From: DATFWC01 sp045801465
Lineage (GTDB): Bacteria > Pseudomonadota > Alphaproteobacteria > Rhizobiales > Xanthobacteraceae
Direction of reading: 5' to 3'
DNA: 43,091 nucleotides
Assembly (NCBI GenBank): GCA_045801465.1
Contig: JBJMSU010000064.1
Location: forward strand, 1-43,091
Within the stretch, counting starts at the first letter, position 1. Every line of letters starts with the position of its first letter. A program made the translations under genes and the position numbers. The notes under the pieces were generated by a model. The model was not told where the DNA came from. It worked only from the letters and a program-made list of their open reading frames with translations, and made no database searches. Below, piece by piece: positions 1-7,968 of this stretch.

Positions 1-527
1 GCCGGCTCAAGGTCTTCCACGGACAGATGGGCATGTTCGTGCGTGCGCTCGCCTACATGATGAGCCATGGCTCGGACGGCCTCGCCCAGGTCGCCGAAGA
101 CGCCGTGCTCAACGCCAACTACGTCCGCGCGGGTCTGCGGGACCTCTTCACTCAGCCGTTCGCCGATCAGCCGTGCATGCACGAGGTGCTGTTCGACGAT
201 AAGTTCCTCAAGGATACGGGCGTGACCACGCTCGACCTCGCCAAGGCGATGATCGACGAGGGCTACCACCCGATGACGGTGTATTTCCCGCTCGTCGTGC
301 ACGGCGCCATGCTGATCGAGCCGACCGAGTCGGAGAGCAAGGCTTCGCTCGATCTCTTCATCGCCACGCTGCGCGATCTTGCCATGGCCGCCAAACGCGG
401 CGACAAGGAGCGCTTTGTCGGCGCGCCGCGCTACGCGCCGCGTCGCCGCCTCGACGAGACGAAGGCGGCCCGCCAGCCGGTGCTGCGCTGGACCCCGCCG
501 GCGCCCAAGGCGCAGGCGGCGGAGTAG
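1..527 (+). CDS. gcvPB: Glycine dehydrogenase (decarboxylating) subunit 2, C-terminal part
   Basis: This is the 3' end of a gene entering from the left edge; the reading frame is open from base 3 and stops at TAG 525-527. The visible ~174 residues carry the conserved C-terminal region of the PLP-dependent P-protein, with segments such as LKVFHG, GYHPMTVYFPL and IEPTESESKASLDLFI. The split P-protein (GcvPA plus GcvPB) decarboxylates glycine and passes the aminomethyl group to the lipoyl H-protein in the cytoplasmic glycine cleavage system. The last ~35 residues are rich in Ala, Pro and Arg and look like a variable tail. The PLP lysine lies upstream of the window. The next gene converges on it 45 bp away. 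Confidence 0.93.
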   Translation, partial: RLKVFHGQMGMFVRALAYMMSHGSDGLAQVAEDAVLNANYVRAGLRDLFTQPFADQPCMHEVLFDDKFLKDTGVTTLDLAKAMIDEGYHPMTVYFPLVVHGAMLIEPTESESKASLDLFIATLRDLAMAAKRGDKERFVGAPRYAPRRRLDETKAARQPVLRWTPPAPKAQAAE

Positions 528-572
528 CGCGAACGGCCGCAATCACTCCGGCTGGATGCCGGCGAACCGGTG

Positions 573-1565
573 TCACTCCCCGCTGACGCCCGCCGCCTTG
601 ATCGGCGCAGCCCATTTCTCGATCTCGCTCGCAACGAACTTCTGCAAAAATTCCGGCGAGCGCCGGTCGGGTGCGACCACGTCGGCGCCGATCTCCTTGA
701 GCCGCGCCGCCACGGCGGGCGTGGTCATCGCCGCGACGGCCGCGTCGTTGAGCTTGTGCACGATCGCGGCTTGTGTGCCCTTGGGCAGGAAGAACGCCAG
801 CCAATTGTCGGCGGCGAAATCGTTGAGGCCCTGCTCATGCGCGGTGGCGAGAGCAGGAAACGTCGGCGAGCGGCTCTTCGTCAGCATCGTGATCGGCTTG
901 GCGGTCCGGCCCTCGATATGCGGGATCGCGGCCGCGGCATTGAGGCAGTGGTAGTCGATCCGCCCGGCGATCAGATCCTGCAGCGCCGGCGCGCTGCCGC
1001 GGTAGGGAACGTGGGTGATGTTCACGCCGATCGCGGCATTGAGCAGCGCGCACGAAAGGTGCGTCGGGGCGCCGGTTCCGGCCGAGCCGTACTGCATCTT
1101 CGCCTGGTTCGCCTTGGCATAGGCGATGAATTCCTGCAGGTCGTTGGCCGGCAGGCTCGTCCGCGCGACCATCACCATGGGCAGGTCGACGAGCAGGCCG
1201 ACGGGCGCGAAATCCGTCGCCGCATTGTAGAGCGGGCTCTTGTAGAGCGTCTGGTTCTGGGCGTGCGTGCCGACGTTGCCGAGCACGAACTGGTAACCGT
1301 CCGGCGCGGCCTTCGCCACGCGCGCCGCGCCACTCATCCCGCCGGCGCCGCCGACGTTTTCGATCACGACTTGCTGGCCGAGAATTTCCGACAGCCGCGG
1401 CGCGAGGATGCGGGCGATGATGTCGTTGGTGCCGCCGGCCGCATAGGTCACGACCATGGTGAGCGGCCGGGTCGGCCAAGCCTGCGCCTGTGCACAGCCA
1501 GACGCCAAGAGTGACGCAATCGCCGAGATCGCTATGCGACCGGCAAAGCCACGGCGGCTGAACAT
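573..1565 (-). CDS. Bug/TctC-family tripartite tricarboxylate transporter substrate-binding protein
   Basis: The 330-residue product begins MFSRRGFAGR, a twin-arginine-like signal followed by a hydrophobic stretch ending near AQAQA, so it should be periplasmic. The mature part opens WPTRPLTMVV with the glycine-rich AAGGTNDIIAR segment, then VIENVGGAGG and YGSAGTGAPTHL, all typical of Bug/TctC receptors, which bind small carboxylates. The ATG at 1565 is preferred over an in-frame start at 1640 because the signal peptide begins there. No TctA/TctB membrane genes are in the window, so this is an orphan receptor, as is usual for the family in soil and freshwater bacteria. The ligand cannot be told from sequence. 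Confidence 0.9.
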   Translation of the reverse strand: MFSRRGFAGRIAISAIASLLASGCAQAQAWPTRPLTMVVTYAAGGTNDIIARILAPRLSEILGQQVVIENVGGAGGMSGAARVAKAAPDGYQFVLGNVGTHAQNQTLYKSPLYNAATDFAPVGLLVDLPMVMVARTSLPANDLQEFIAYAKANQAKMQYGSAGTGAPTHLSCALLNAAIGVNITHVPYRGSAPALQDLIAGRIDYHCLNAAAAIPHIEGRTAKPITMLTKSRSPTFPALATAHEQGLNDFAADNWLAFFLPKGTQAAIVHKLNDAAVAAMTTPAVAARLKEIGADVVAPDRRSPEFLQKFVASEIEKWAAPIKAAGVSGE

Positions 1566-1800
1566 GACGGCCCCTTTTGAACGGAGGACGGGCAGACGGC
1601 AGGAATGCAGATGATCCCAACGAAGCGGATAGTAAGGCATTTTCCGCTTTAAAGGAGCGCCTTACGGCGCCCGGCTGTCCGAGAAGCGACCGGCCGGGTG
1701 CGTTTGGGGCAGCACGAAGAATCGCCCGAGACGCTGGATGGGCCTCTGCATTGAACTATAATTGGGCCGCCACGGCATCGGACATCGGGAGAGGGTCGTC

Positions 1801-2106
1801 ATGGCCCAGACCGTCGTTACACCGCGTACCAAGGTGCGGCCGAAGACGCAGCGGCCGCCGCTCTACAAGGTCATCCTGCTCAACGACGACTACACGCCGC
1901 GCGAGTTCGTCGTCCTGGTGCTCAAGGCGGTGTTCCGCATGAACGCGGACCAGGCCTACCGGGTGATGATGACGGCCCATCGGCGCGGCGCCTGCGTCAT
2001 TGCGGTCTACGCCCGGGACGTGGCCGAAACCAAGGCCAAGGAAGGCACCGAGTTGGGCCGCAGCAAGGGTTATCCGCTGTTCTTCACCACCGAGCCGGAG
2101 GAATAA
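1801..2106 (+). CDS. clpS: ATP-dependent Clp protease adaptor ClpS (ClpS2-type)
   Basis: The 101-residue protein delivers N-degron substrates to the ClpAP protease in the cytoplasm. The conserved LLNDDYTPREFV motif supplies the Asn-Asp-Asp residues that hold the substrate alpha-amino group. HRRGACVIAVYARDVAETK forms the second half of the binding pocket and the ClpA-contacting helix. A Lys/Arg/Pro-rich N-terminal extension and the ending FFTTEPEE match my recollection of the second ClpS paralog (ClpS2) of Rhizobiales, which, as here, is not followed by clpA. GGGAGAGG lies 5-12 bases before the ATG at 1801, so this start is preferred over an in-frame one at 1762. Confidence 0.95.
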   Translation: MAQTVVTPRTKVRPKTQRPPLYKVILLNDDYTPREFVVLVLKAVFRMNADQAYRVMMTAHRRGACVIAVYARDVAETKAKEGTELGRSKGYPLFFTTEPEE

Positions 2107-2371
2107 GCCGCTTACGCCGACCCCACCGACTGCAGGGTCACACCAGCCCAGCCCGCGATAAGTTTCGCGGCCGGGCGTATGGTGGAACGCCATCACCGTG
2201 CCGTGCGCATGGCGATCATAGCCGCTGGTGCGCCGTTTGATGTCGAGCACGACCTTGTCGGCGAGCAGGCACTTGCGGTCCGAGGGCGCGACCGCGGGCC
2301 TCTCGGCATCCTTCTCGACAGGCTGGGCTTCCAGGGAAAAATATCTTTGAGCACAGATTATCGCAGCCCCC
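2107..2371. other. Intergenic region between convergent clpS and binding-protein genes
   Basis: About 265 bases with no gene I can support. On the minus strand the frame that continues antisense to clpS is protein-like over roughly 2120-2350 (for example LADKVVLDIKRR and GTVMAFHHTPGRE), which may be the tail of a decayed gene, but it has no start or ribosome site of its own. No clear terminator hairpin was seen. Confidence 0.3.
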
Positions 2372-3166
2372 TCAGTCGGGCTGCATGCCTTTTGCCTCGA
2401 TCGCGGCGATGGCGCGGGGCTGTTTGAGAAACGAAACGAACGCGCTGATCGCCTCCGACCGTTGCCTGCCGGTTGGCGTGCCTGCCACGAATATGGTGTA
2501 GTTCTGCAGTTCATCCGGCAGCAGTCCCACGAACTCTGCGCCAAGCTTGCCGACGATCTCGCTGATTTGCGTGATGCCGAGCGCGCCGTTCCCTTGCGCC
2601 AATGTCACTTCCGTGACGTCTCCGCCGGCCCCGACCTTGATGGTCGGTTTCAGCTGTTCGGCGATGCCGAGTTGCTGGAGCACCTTGGCCACATGGACAC
2701 CGGCGGCGCCGCCGCGAACCGGATCGGCATAAACGATGGTCTTGGCGGCGAGCACGGCCTGCTTGAAATCCTCGACGGATGCGACGCGGGGCTTCGGCGT
2801 GCCTGCCGGCACCACGATGCCGATCCCGGTCTTGCAGATCGTCACCTGACTGCCGGCGTTGATCTTACCTGCTGTGACGAGAGCCGGCATCGATACGGTC
2901 GACGCGATGACCACGTCCGCCACCTCGCCGTCCAGGACCCGCTGCGTGATGCCGCCGATGGTGCCATAGGCAATGATCAGCCGGTGCCCGGACGCGCGTT
3001 CGAACTCTCCGGCGATCTCCTTGAACACCGACTGCATGGCGGCGGCTGACAACAGCCGGATTTCGGCGGCGTCGGCGCTGCCAGTTCCGCCGAGCAGTGC
3101 TGCTGTTAATGCCGAGGTGGCTGCCGCGTACGCGGCAATCGACCATGTGGATGGTCTCGTTTTCAT
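2372..3166 (-). CDS. ModA-like periplasmic substrate-binding protein (copy 1)
   Basis: The 264-residue protein starts at ATG 3166, 10 bases after AGGAG, with a signal peptide ending near SADAA. The mature part (EIRLLSAAAMQSVFKEIAGEFE, then VVIASTVSMPAL, TICKTGIGIVVPAGTPKP and NGALGITQISEI) follows the type-2 binding-protein fold of the molybdate-binding ModA group. No ABC permease or ATPase gene is nearby, so its transporter and ligand are unknown. It is paralogous to the gene at 4946-5734; both share TICKTG, SVEDFK, LGIAEQ, ALGITQISEIVGK and ELQNYT. A longer in-frame ORF begins at 3379 and runs into it without a stop; see the DUF1127-like leader. Confidence 0.85.
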   Translation of the reverse strand: MKTRPSTWSIAAYAAATSALTAALLGGTGSADAAEIRLLSAAAMQSVFKEIAGEFERASGHRLIIAYGTIGGITQRVLDGEVADVVIASTVSMPALVTAGKINAGSQVTICKTGIGIVVPAGTPKPRVASVEDFKQAVLAAKTIVYADPVRGGAAGVHVAKVLQQLGIAEQLKPTIKVGAGGDVTEVTLAQGNGALGITQISEIVGKLGAEFVGLLPDELQNYTIFVAGTPTGRQRSEAISAFVSFLKQPRAIAAIEAKGMQPD

Positions 3167-3379
3167 GATCGTGTGCTCCTGTCTTGCCTTGCGGCGCAGC
3201 CGCTGGCCGAGTTCACTGAGATCGCCGAGATGTTCGTCATCCAGCGCGGCGAGCGCACGCAAGCTTGGCTCCTCGCCGTGCCACCATTTCGTCAAGCCGA
3301 TGCACCATCGTTGGGCCCTGTGAGCGACCGCGAAGGGAACGGCGGCGGCCAGCAGAACGGATGAGCGTGAGCGATACAT
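3167..3379 (-). CDS. DUF1127-like small ORF reading in frame into the binding protein
   Basis: From ATG 3379, with GGAAGGAAAC about 5-14 bases upstream, 71 codons run without a stop straight into the ATG of the binding-protein gene at 3166. The part after residue ~20 (RAQRWCIGLTKWWHGEE, then LRALAALDDEHLGDLSELGQ) resembles the DUF1127 pattern of a Trp-rich start followed by LxxLDDxxLxDIG. DUF1127 proteins are usually separate ORFs of about 50-75 residues, some involved in phosphate, RNA or stress control. Here the stop codon appears to be missing, so either a 335-residue fusion is made or two in-frame products arise from two ribosome sites. The match is by eye and weaker than that of the gene at 5946-6167. 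Confidence 0.5.
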
Positions 3380-3410
3380 GTGACGTTTCCTTCCGATGGA
3401 GCGGATCGGC

Positions 3411-4823
3411 TCATCGCGTCGCGATAGGATCTTTGATCCTGACCATCGCCCATACGGTCAGCATCGCGTAGGCGCAGAATCCGAGCGCGACGGCGGCGAA
3501 GAACCCGGTGACGCCGAGGTCGAGCCAGTAGATGGCGATCAGGGCGCCGGCCGCGCTGGCGGTGAGGCGCAGCGCATTGGCCGCCACCGTGAAGGCGACG
3601 CTGCCGAGTCCCTGCGTGGCGAAGAACAGCGCCATCCCGAGACCGTAGAAGCCGTAAATCGGACCAAGGATGCGCAGATACGACGTACCGACACGGACGA
3701 TCTCGTCGTCCTGGCTGAAGAGTGCCATCCAGGCTTGCGGATAGAACGCGACGATCAGTCCGACCGCCGCACAGCCGGCCGCGACGGTTGCTCCACCGAC
3801 CCAGGCAATCTCCCGCGCCCGGCGGAACTGGCGGGCGCCCCAATTGGTCCCGACCAGGGGAACGATCGCCATGCCGAAGCCACCCGCCAACGGAATGAGG
3901 ATGTATTCGAGGCGCGCCCCCATCGCATAGCCGATGGCCGCTTCTCGCCCGAGGTGACCGGCAATGCCCGTCAGCACCACGACCGACAAATTGGTGATCG
4001 CCGTATTGATGAGTCCCGGCACGCCGACTTTGAGAATATCGGCGAACAGTTCCCGGCGCAGGCGCACGCCGCGAAACGACAGCCTGACGAGCGACCGGCG
4101 CGAGCGCAGGTAGGCGATGAGCACGAGACTGCCGGCGCCGAACGACGTCGTCAGGCCCCAGCCGGCGCCGGCGGGGCCAAGGGCGGGCAGCGGCCCCCAT
4201 CCGAAGATCAGGGCTGGCGAGATGAGAACATGCGCCGTCACGCTGCCGATAATGGCGGCGGCCGGAACCACCATGTTGCCGGTCCCGCGCACGGCGTTGG
4301 CGAGGAAATTGAGCAGGCACAGCGATGCGGCGCCGCTGAACGCCACGTTGGCATAGGAGAGCGCGGCCTCGAGCATCTCGCCCTGTCCGCCCATCCAGCG
4401 AAACACGAACGGCGCGGCCAGCAGCATCGACGTCGAGAACATTGCCGCGACGGCGAGCGCCAGCACGAAGGCGTGAGCGACGAGGGCCTCGGCGCGATCG
4501 CGCCGCCCGGCGCCGAGCGCGCGCGCAATGGCGGACGACACGCCCGCACCCATGCCGCCGTTCGTCGCCTGCATGACGAGCATCACCCAGGGAAACGCCA
4601 GCGATACGCCGGCGAGCGCATCGACGCCGAGGCGGCCGACGAACAGCCCGTCGAACGTGATCATGCCGGCGAGCGCCAACAGGTTCAGCACGTTCGGCGT
4701 CGCCAGGCGCAGCAATGTCGAGAAGGGCGGGCCTTCGAGCAGCAGCCGGGTTCTGGCCGCCGGCGGCCGCGCCGCGACCTTTGCAAATGGTGCCGGAGTG
4801 GAGATCGAAATCGCTTCGCTCAT
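3411..4823 (-). CDS. MATE-family efflux transporter
   Basis: The 470-residue polytopic membrane protein has about twelve hydrophobic segments arranged as two related halves, the normal MATE size and layout. Signature stretches are LLRLATPNVLNLLALAGMI near the N-terminus, LFVGRLGVDALAGVSLAFP, and the second-half start LKVGVPGLINTAITNL. MATE carriers export cationic drugs or metabolites in exchange for Na+ or H+ across the inner membrane. AAAGGAGC lies 4-11 bases before the ATG at 4823. It sits between two paralogous ModA-like binding proteins on the same strand with gaps of ~120 (downstream ATG at 3166 is preceded by the DUF1127-like ORF) and ~120 bp. The substrate is unknown. Confidence 0.93.
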   Translation of the reverse strand: MSEAISISTPAPFAKVAARPPAARTRLLLEGPPFSTLLRLATPNVLNLLALAGMITFDGLFVGRLGVDALAGVSLAFPWVMLVMQATNGGMGAGVSSAIARALGAGRRDRAEALVAHAFVLALAVAAMFSTSMLLAAPFVFRWMGGQGEMLEAALSYANVAFSGAASLCLLNFLANAVRGTGNMVVPAAAIIGSVTAHVLISPALIFGWGPLPALGPAGAGWGLTTSFGAGSLVLIAYLRSRRSLVRLSFRGVRLRRELFADILKVGVPGLINTAITNLSVVVLTGIAGHLGREAAIGYAMGARLEYILIPLAGGFGMAIVPLVGTNWGARQFRRAREIAWVGGATVAAGCAAVGLIVAFYPQAWMALFSQDDEIVRVGTSYLRILGPIYGFYGLGMALFFATQGLGSVAFTVAANALRLTASAAGALIAIYWLDLGVTGFFAAVALGFCAYAMLTVWAMVRIKDPIATR

Positions 4824-4945
4824 GTGCGCTCCTTTGCCCGTGCGGGCGCCAGAGCAGCGCTTGAGACGGAACCGTCTTTTGCGACCGGGCGGCTGCTGTC
4901 AAAGCCCGGCTGAGCACCGCGTGACGGCGCTCACCAAATATTTTG

Positions 4946-5734
4946 TCAGTCGACTTCCATCCCCTTTGCCTTGATCGCGGCGACGGCCTTGGCGCTGTAC
5001 AGGGATGCCATGAAGGCGCTGACCGCCTCCGATTGCGGCGCGTCCCTCGGGATGCCCGCCGACACGACGGTGTAGTTTTGCAACTCGTTGGGTAGCGGCC
5101 CCGCGAAAGTGGCGCCGGCTTTGCCGACGATCTCGCTGATCTGCGTAATCCCGAGCGCGCCGCGCCCTTCGGCAAGCGTCACTTCCGTGATATCGCCGCC
5201 GGCGCCGAATTTCGTCTTCGCCTTGACCTGTTCGGCGATCCCGAGCTGCTCGATCACGCGCGCGACGTGAACGCCTGCGGCATCGCCGCCCGCCGGGTTG
5301 GCATAGAGCACGATCCTGGCGCTCAACAGCGCGCGCTTGAAATCCTCGACGGACGTCATCGCCGGCTTCGGGGTGTCCGATGGCACCACGACGCCCACGC
5401 CGGTCTTGCAGATGGTCAATTGGCTGTCGAGCCGCATCCTGCCTTGCCGCACGAGATCGGAAATGGATTGGCGTGAGCTGATGACGAGATCAGCGCTCTC
5501 GTCGGGAAGAGTCCGCGTGATCAGCCCCATGGTGGCGTAGCGGATGACCACCTTGTGCCCGGACATGCGCTCGAAGTCGCCGACAATCTCCTTGAGCACC
5601 GACTGCATCGCAGGGGTCGAAAGAACGTAGATGTCGGCGGCGGCCGCCGGACCGCTCGTCGCCAGCAGTGCGACGGCCCATGCGGACGCCGCAACACGTG
5701 TGTGTCGTCGAAATGTTGGGCTTGCCATCGTCAT
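4946..5734 (-). CDS. ModA-like periplasmic substrate-binding protein (copy 2)
   Basis: Product of 262 residues with a signal peptide ending GPAAAA and a mature start of DIYVLSTPAMQSVLKEIVGDFE. It is clearly related to the protein encoded at 2372-3166 along its whole length, including the closing KAVAAIKAKGM. The first ATG (5734) is only 1 base from GGAG, while the in-frame ATG at 5728 (third codon) is 7 bases away, so the shorter form may be the real one. The pair flanks the MATE gene. A DUF1127 gene lies 211 bp upstream on the same strand, repeating the arrangement seen at copy 1. Ligand and transporter partner are unknown. Confidence 0.85.
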   Translation of the reverse strand: MTMASPTFRRHTRVAASAWAVALLATSGPAAAADIYVLSTPAMQSVLKEIVGDFERMSGHKVVIRYATMGLITRTLPDESADLVISSRQSISDLVRQGRMRLDSQLTICKTGVGVVVPSDTPKPAMTSVEDFKRALLSARIVLYANPAGGDAAGVHVARVIEQLGIAEQVKAKTKFGAGGDITEVTLAEGRGALGITQISEIVGKAGATFAGPLPNELQNYTVVSAGIPRDAPQSEAVSAFMASLYSAKAVAAIKAKGMEVD

Positions 5735-5896
5735 GCTCCGTCCAAGCGGCCCAATCCGGGCTGTGCGCAGGGCTTGGACGGGATGACCGTCTGAGGGGGA
5801 GGCTGCGTCCCCCGAACGTCACGTCACTCTGAAACAGGTCAGATCAGCACGAACGAGCGTTCCGGTACGCGACGGTGCGGTTTTTCGCAACGCATG

Positions 5897-5922
5897 ATTT
5901 TTCTGGCCTGCATGAGAAAAAT
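5897..5922. promoter_or_regulatory. 8-bp inverted repeat between DUF1127 and binding-protein genes
   Basis: ATTTTTCT (5897-5904) and AGAAAAAT (5915-5922) form a perfect dyad with a 10-base spacer. It could be an AT-rich terminator-like hairpin after the DUF1127 gene or an operator for the downstream binding-protein gene. Its right half lies in GCCTGCATGAGA-N5-TTCATG, which closely resembles a segment at 6261-6283 just before the LysR gene. Confidence 0.35.
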
Positions 5923-5945
5923 TCATGGATACGGCCTGCTGCCGA

Positions 5946-6167
5946 TCACCCCTGCCAAAACCATTTGGCGGCTGCGCGTTCAGCCTCCTCGGGTGAGATG
6001 CCGATATCCCTGAGCAGATGGCGGTTGCATTGGGCCAGGTCGCCCAGGTCCTCCCGCTGGCGATGGCGCCCGAGCCAGCGGCGAAAGATGAATGAGAGCC
6101 TGACGATTTTATTCCGGCGAAAACTGTCATTGGACTGAACAGGGTCATGAACGACAAGGTTCGACAT
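5946..6167 (-). CDS. DUF1127 domain-containing small protein
   Basis: The 73-residue protein starts at ATG 6167, 7 bases after GGAG. The domain occupies residues ~25-65: IFRRWLGRHRQREDLGDLAQ followed by RHLLRDIGISPEEAE, the LxxLDxxxLRDIGIS core of DUF1127. Members are small, basic, Arg-rich cytoplasmic proteins; some studied ones affect RNA maturation, phosphate or carbon metabolism, but the role here is unknown. The gene is divergent from the LysR regulator, whose ATG lies 126 bp away at 6294, and precedes binding-protein copy 2 on the same strand. Confidence 0.75.
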   Translation of the reverse strand: MSNLVVHDPVQSNDSFRRNKIVRLSFIFRRWLGRHRQREDLGDLAQCNRHLLRDIGISPEEAERAAAKWFWQG

Positions 6168-6260
6168 GCTGCCGCTCCGCTGTATCGTGGCGGCCCGTGC
6201 CGCCAGACGGCCGCATCGGTAACCCCGGCGGGCCATTGCCCTCAACGCATCCTTTCTCTA

Positions 6261-6286
6261 GCCTGCCTGAGATTTTTTCATGAAGG
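6261..6286 (+). promoter_or_regulatory. Motif shared with the binding-protein upstream region; possible LysR operator
   Basis: GCCTGCCTGAGA-N5-TTCATGAA immediately precedes the LysR ribosome site. The same pattern with two changes outside the spacer occurs at 5906-5928. TTCATGAA is itself palindromic. LysR proteins often bind such dyads in their own promoter and at the divergent target, but no binding can be shown from sequence. Confidence 0.28.
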
Positions 6287-6293
6287 TGGAAAG

Positions 6294-7208
<915 letters not shown>

Positions 7209-7220
7209 CCAGCATCCTTA

Positions 7221-7307
7221 CTCACCGGCTTGTGATCTTGCGATCTTGCGGCCGGAGGCAAGTCCTCATACTTTGCCGCTTACGGGGACACGCAGTCTCC
7301 CCGTCAG
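7221..7307. repeat. 87-bp dispersed structured repeat, copy 1
   Basis: This segment matches 12843-12929 over 87 bases with five differences by eye. It contains GATCTTGC twice in tandem, a small stem GGCAAG/TTTGCC (7257-7262 with 7272-7277) and a perfect 7-bp stem ACGGGGA/TCCCCGT (7282-7288 with 7298-7304). It starts 13 bp after the LysR stop codon and could act as the transcript end, although it lacks a U run. Confidence 0.8.
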
Positions 7308-7313
7308 TTCCCG

Positions 7314-7400
7314 CTCGCACCGGAGGCGGCCGAAAAGCTCGGGATCAGTCGCGGGGCGATCCAACATTGGGAGGCGGAACGTACCCCTATTCATCGGCCG
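7314..7400 (+). pseudogene. Remnant of an XRE-type helix-turn-helix protein
   Basis: The frame starting at 7314 reads APEAAEKLGISRGAIQHWEA then ERTPIHRPL, which resembles the recognition helix region of XRE-family DNA-binding proteins (AAEKLGIS...IQxWE.GR..IP). There is no start codon or N-terminal helix; the upstream sequence is the 87-bp repeat. After about residue 30 the similarity stops. The assignment is by pattern only. Confidence 0.35.
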
Positions 7401-7968
7401 TTGCGCTCGCCGGTGAAGAACTTGCAAGGCGCTCCAAACAGCGTCCGGAGTTCGGCCCCGTTCTGCTGGTCTATGCTGACGAGGCCATGTGGCCCGAGCC
7501 CGATTGTGCTTCTCGCGCAGTTTGCCTTCAATGCGAACTGCAGCCGAACAACGAGGTTGCCATCCGGCGAGCCAGCCGCTTGAGAGAAGGGCCGAATTTC
7601 CTCAACCCTCTCATCTTGGACGAGGATGATCGCGTCGTTTGGATGACTCTGGAACTCTTGAACGCGTGCGACAAGCAAGATCAATCCTGACCTAAAAGAG
7701 AAGAGCTCAACGACACAGTCGCCGGCGACTCCTGTCCGGATTTTCCACGGTACGTCCCTTCCCGTTAGCGTGGCTGTGGCCCGGCTGCAACACAGTACAG
7801 CAATCTGCGCGAACAGGCCGGAATCGCCTAAAAAGTCACCAGTTCGCTGAAGCTTTCGTCTTGCAGCCCCGCGGTGCGATCTTAAGCTTTCGCACCGATC
7901 AGATGGGGCTAGCCGGGTTGCGTTCGGGTGGAATGCCAGACGACGGAGCCGCAGGCCACAGGGGGCTG

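Larger units (their letters stand above)
7209..7968. other. 760-bp region without an intact gene
   Basis: After the LysR stop there is the 87-bp repeat (7221-7307), then an XRE-like fragment (7314-7400). Over 7391-7690 both strands are open (plus 7232-7690, minus 7684-7391), and neither translation is recognisable. A perfect 14-bp palindrome, AGTCGCCGGCGACT, lies at 7717-7730. From about 7740 to 7960 the DNA presumably holds the promoter of the beta-barrel gene; I could not pick convincing -35 and -10 elements. The stretch looks like decayed genes rather than a designed regulatory region. Confidence 0.5.

Noticed and set aside
3292..5175. 627-codon minus-strand frame overlapping the MATE gene
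   Set aside because: Arg/Pro/Ala-rich shifted-frame translation; the MATE frame is unambiguous.
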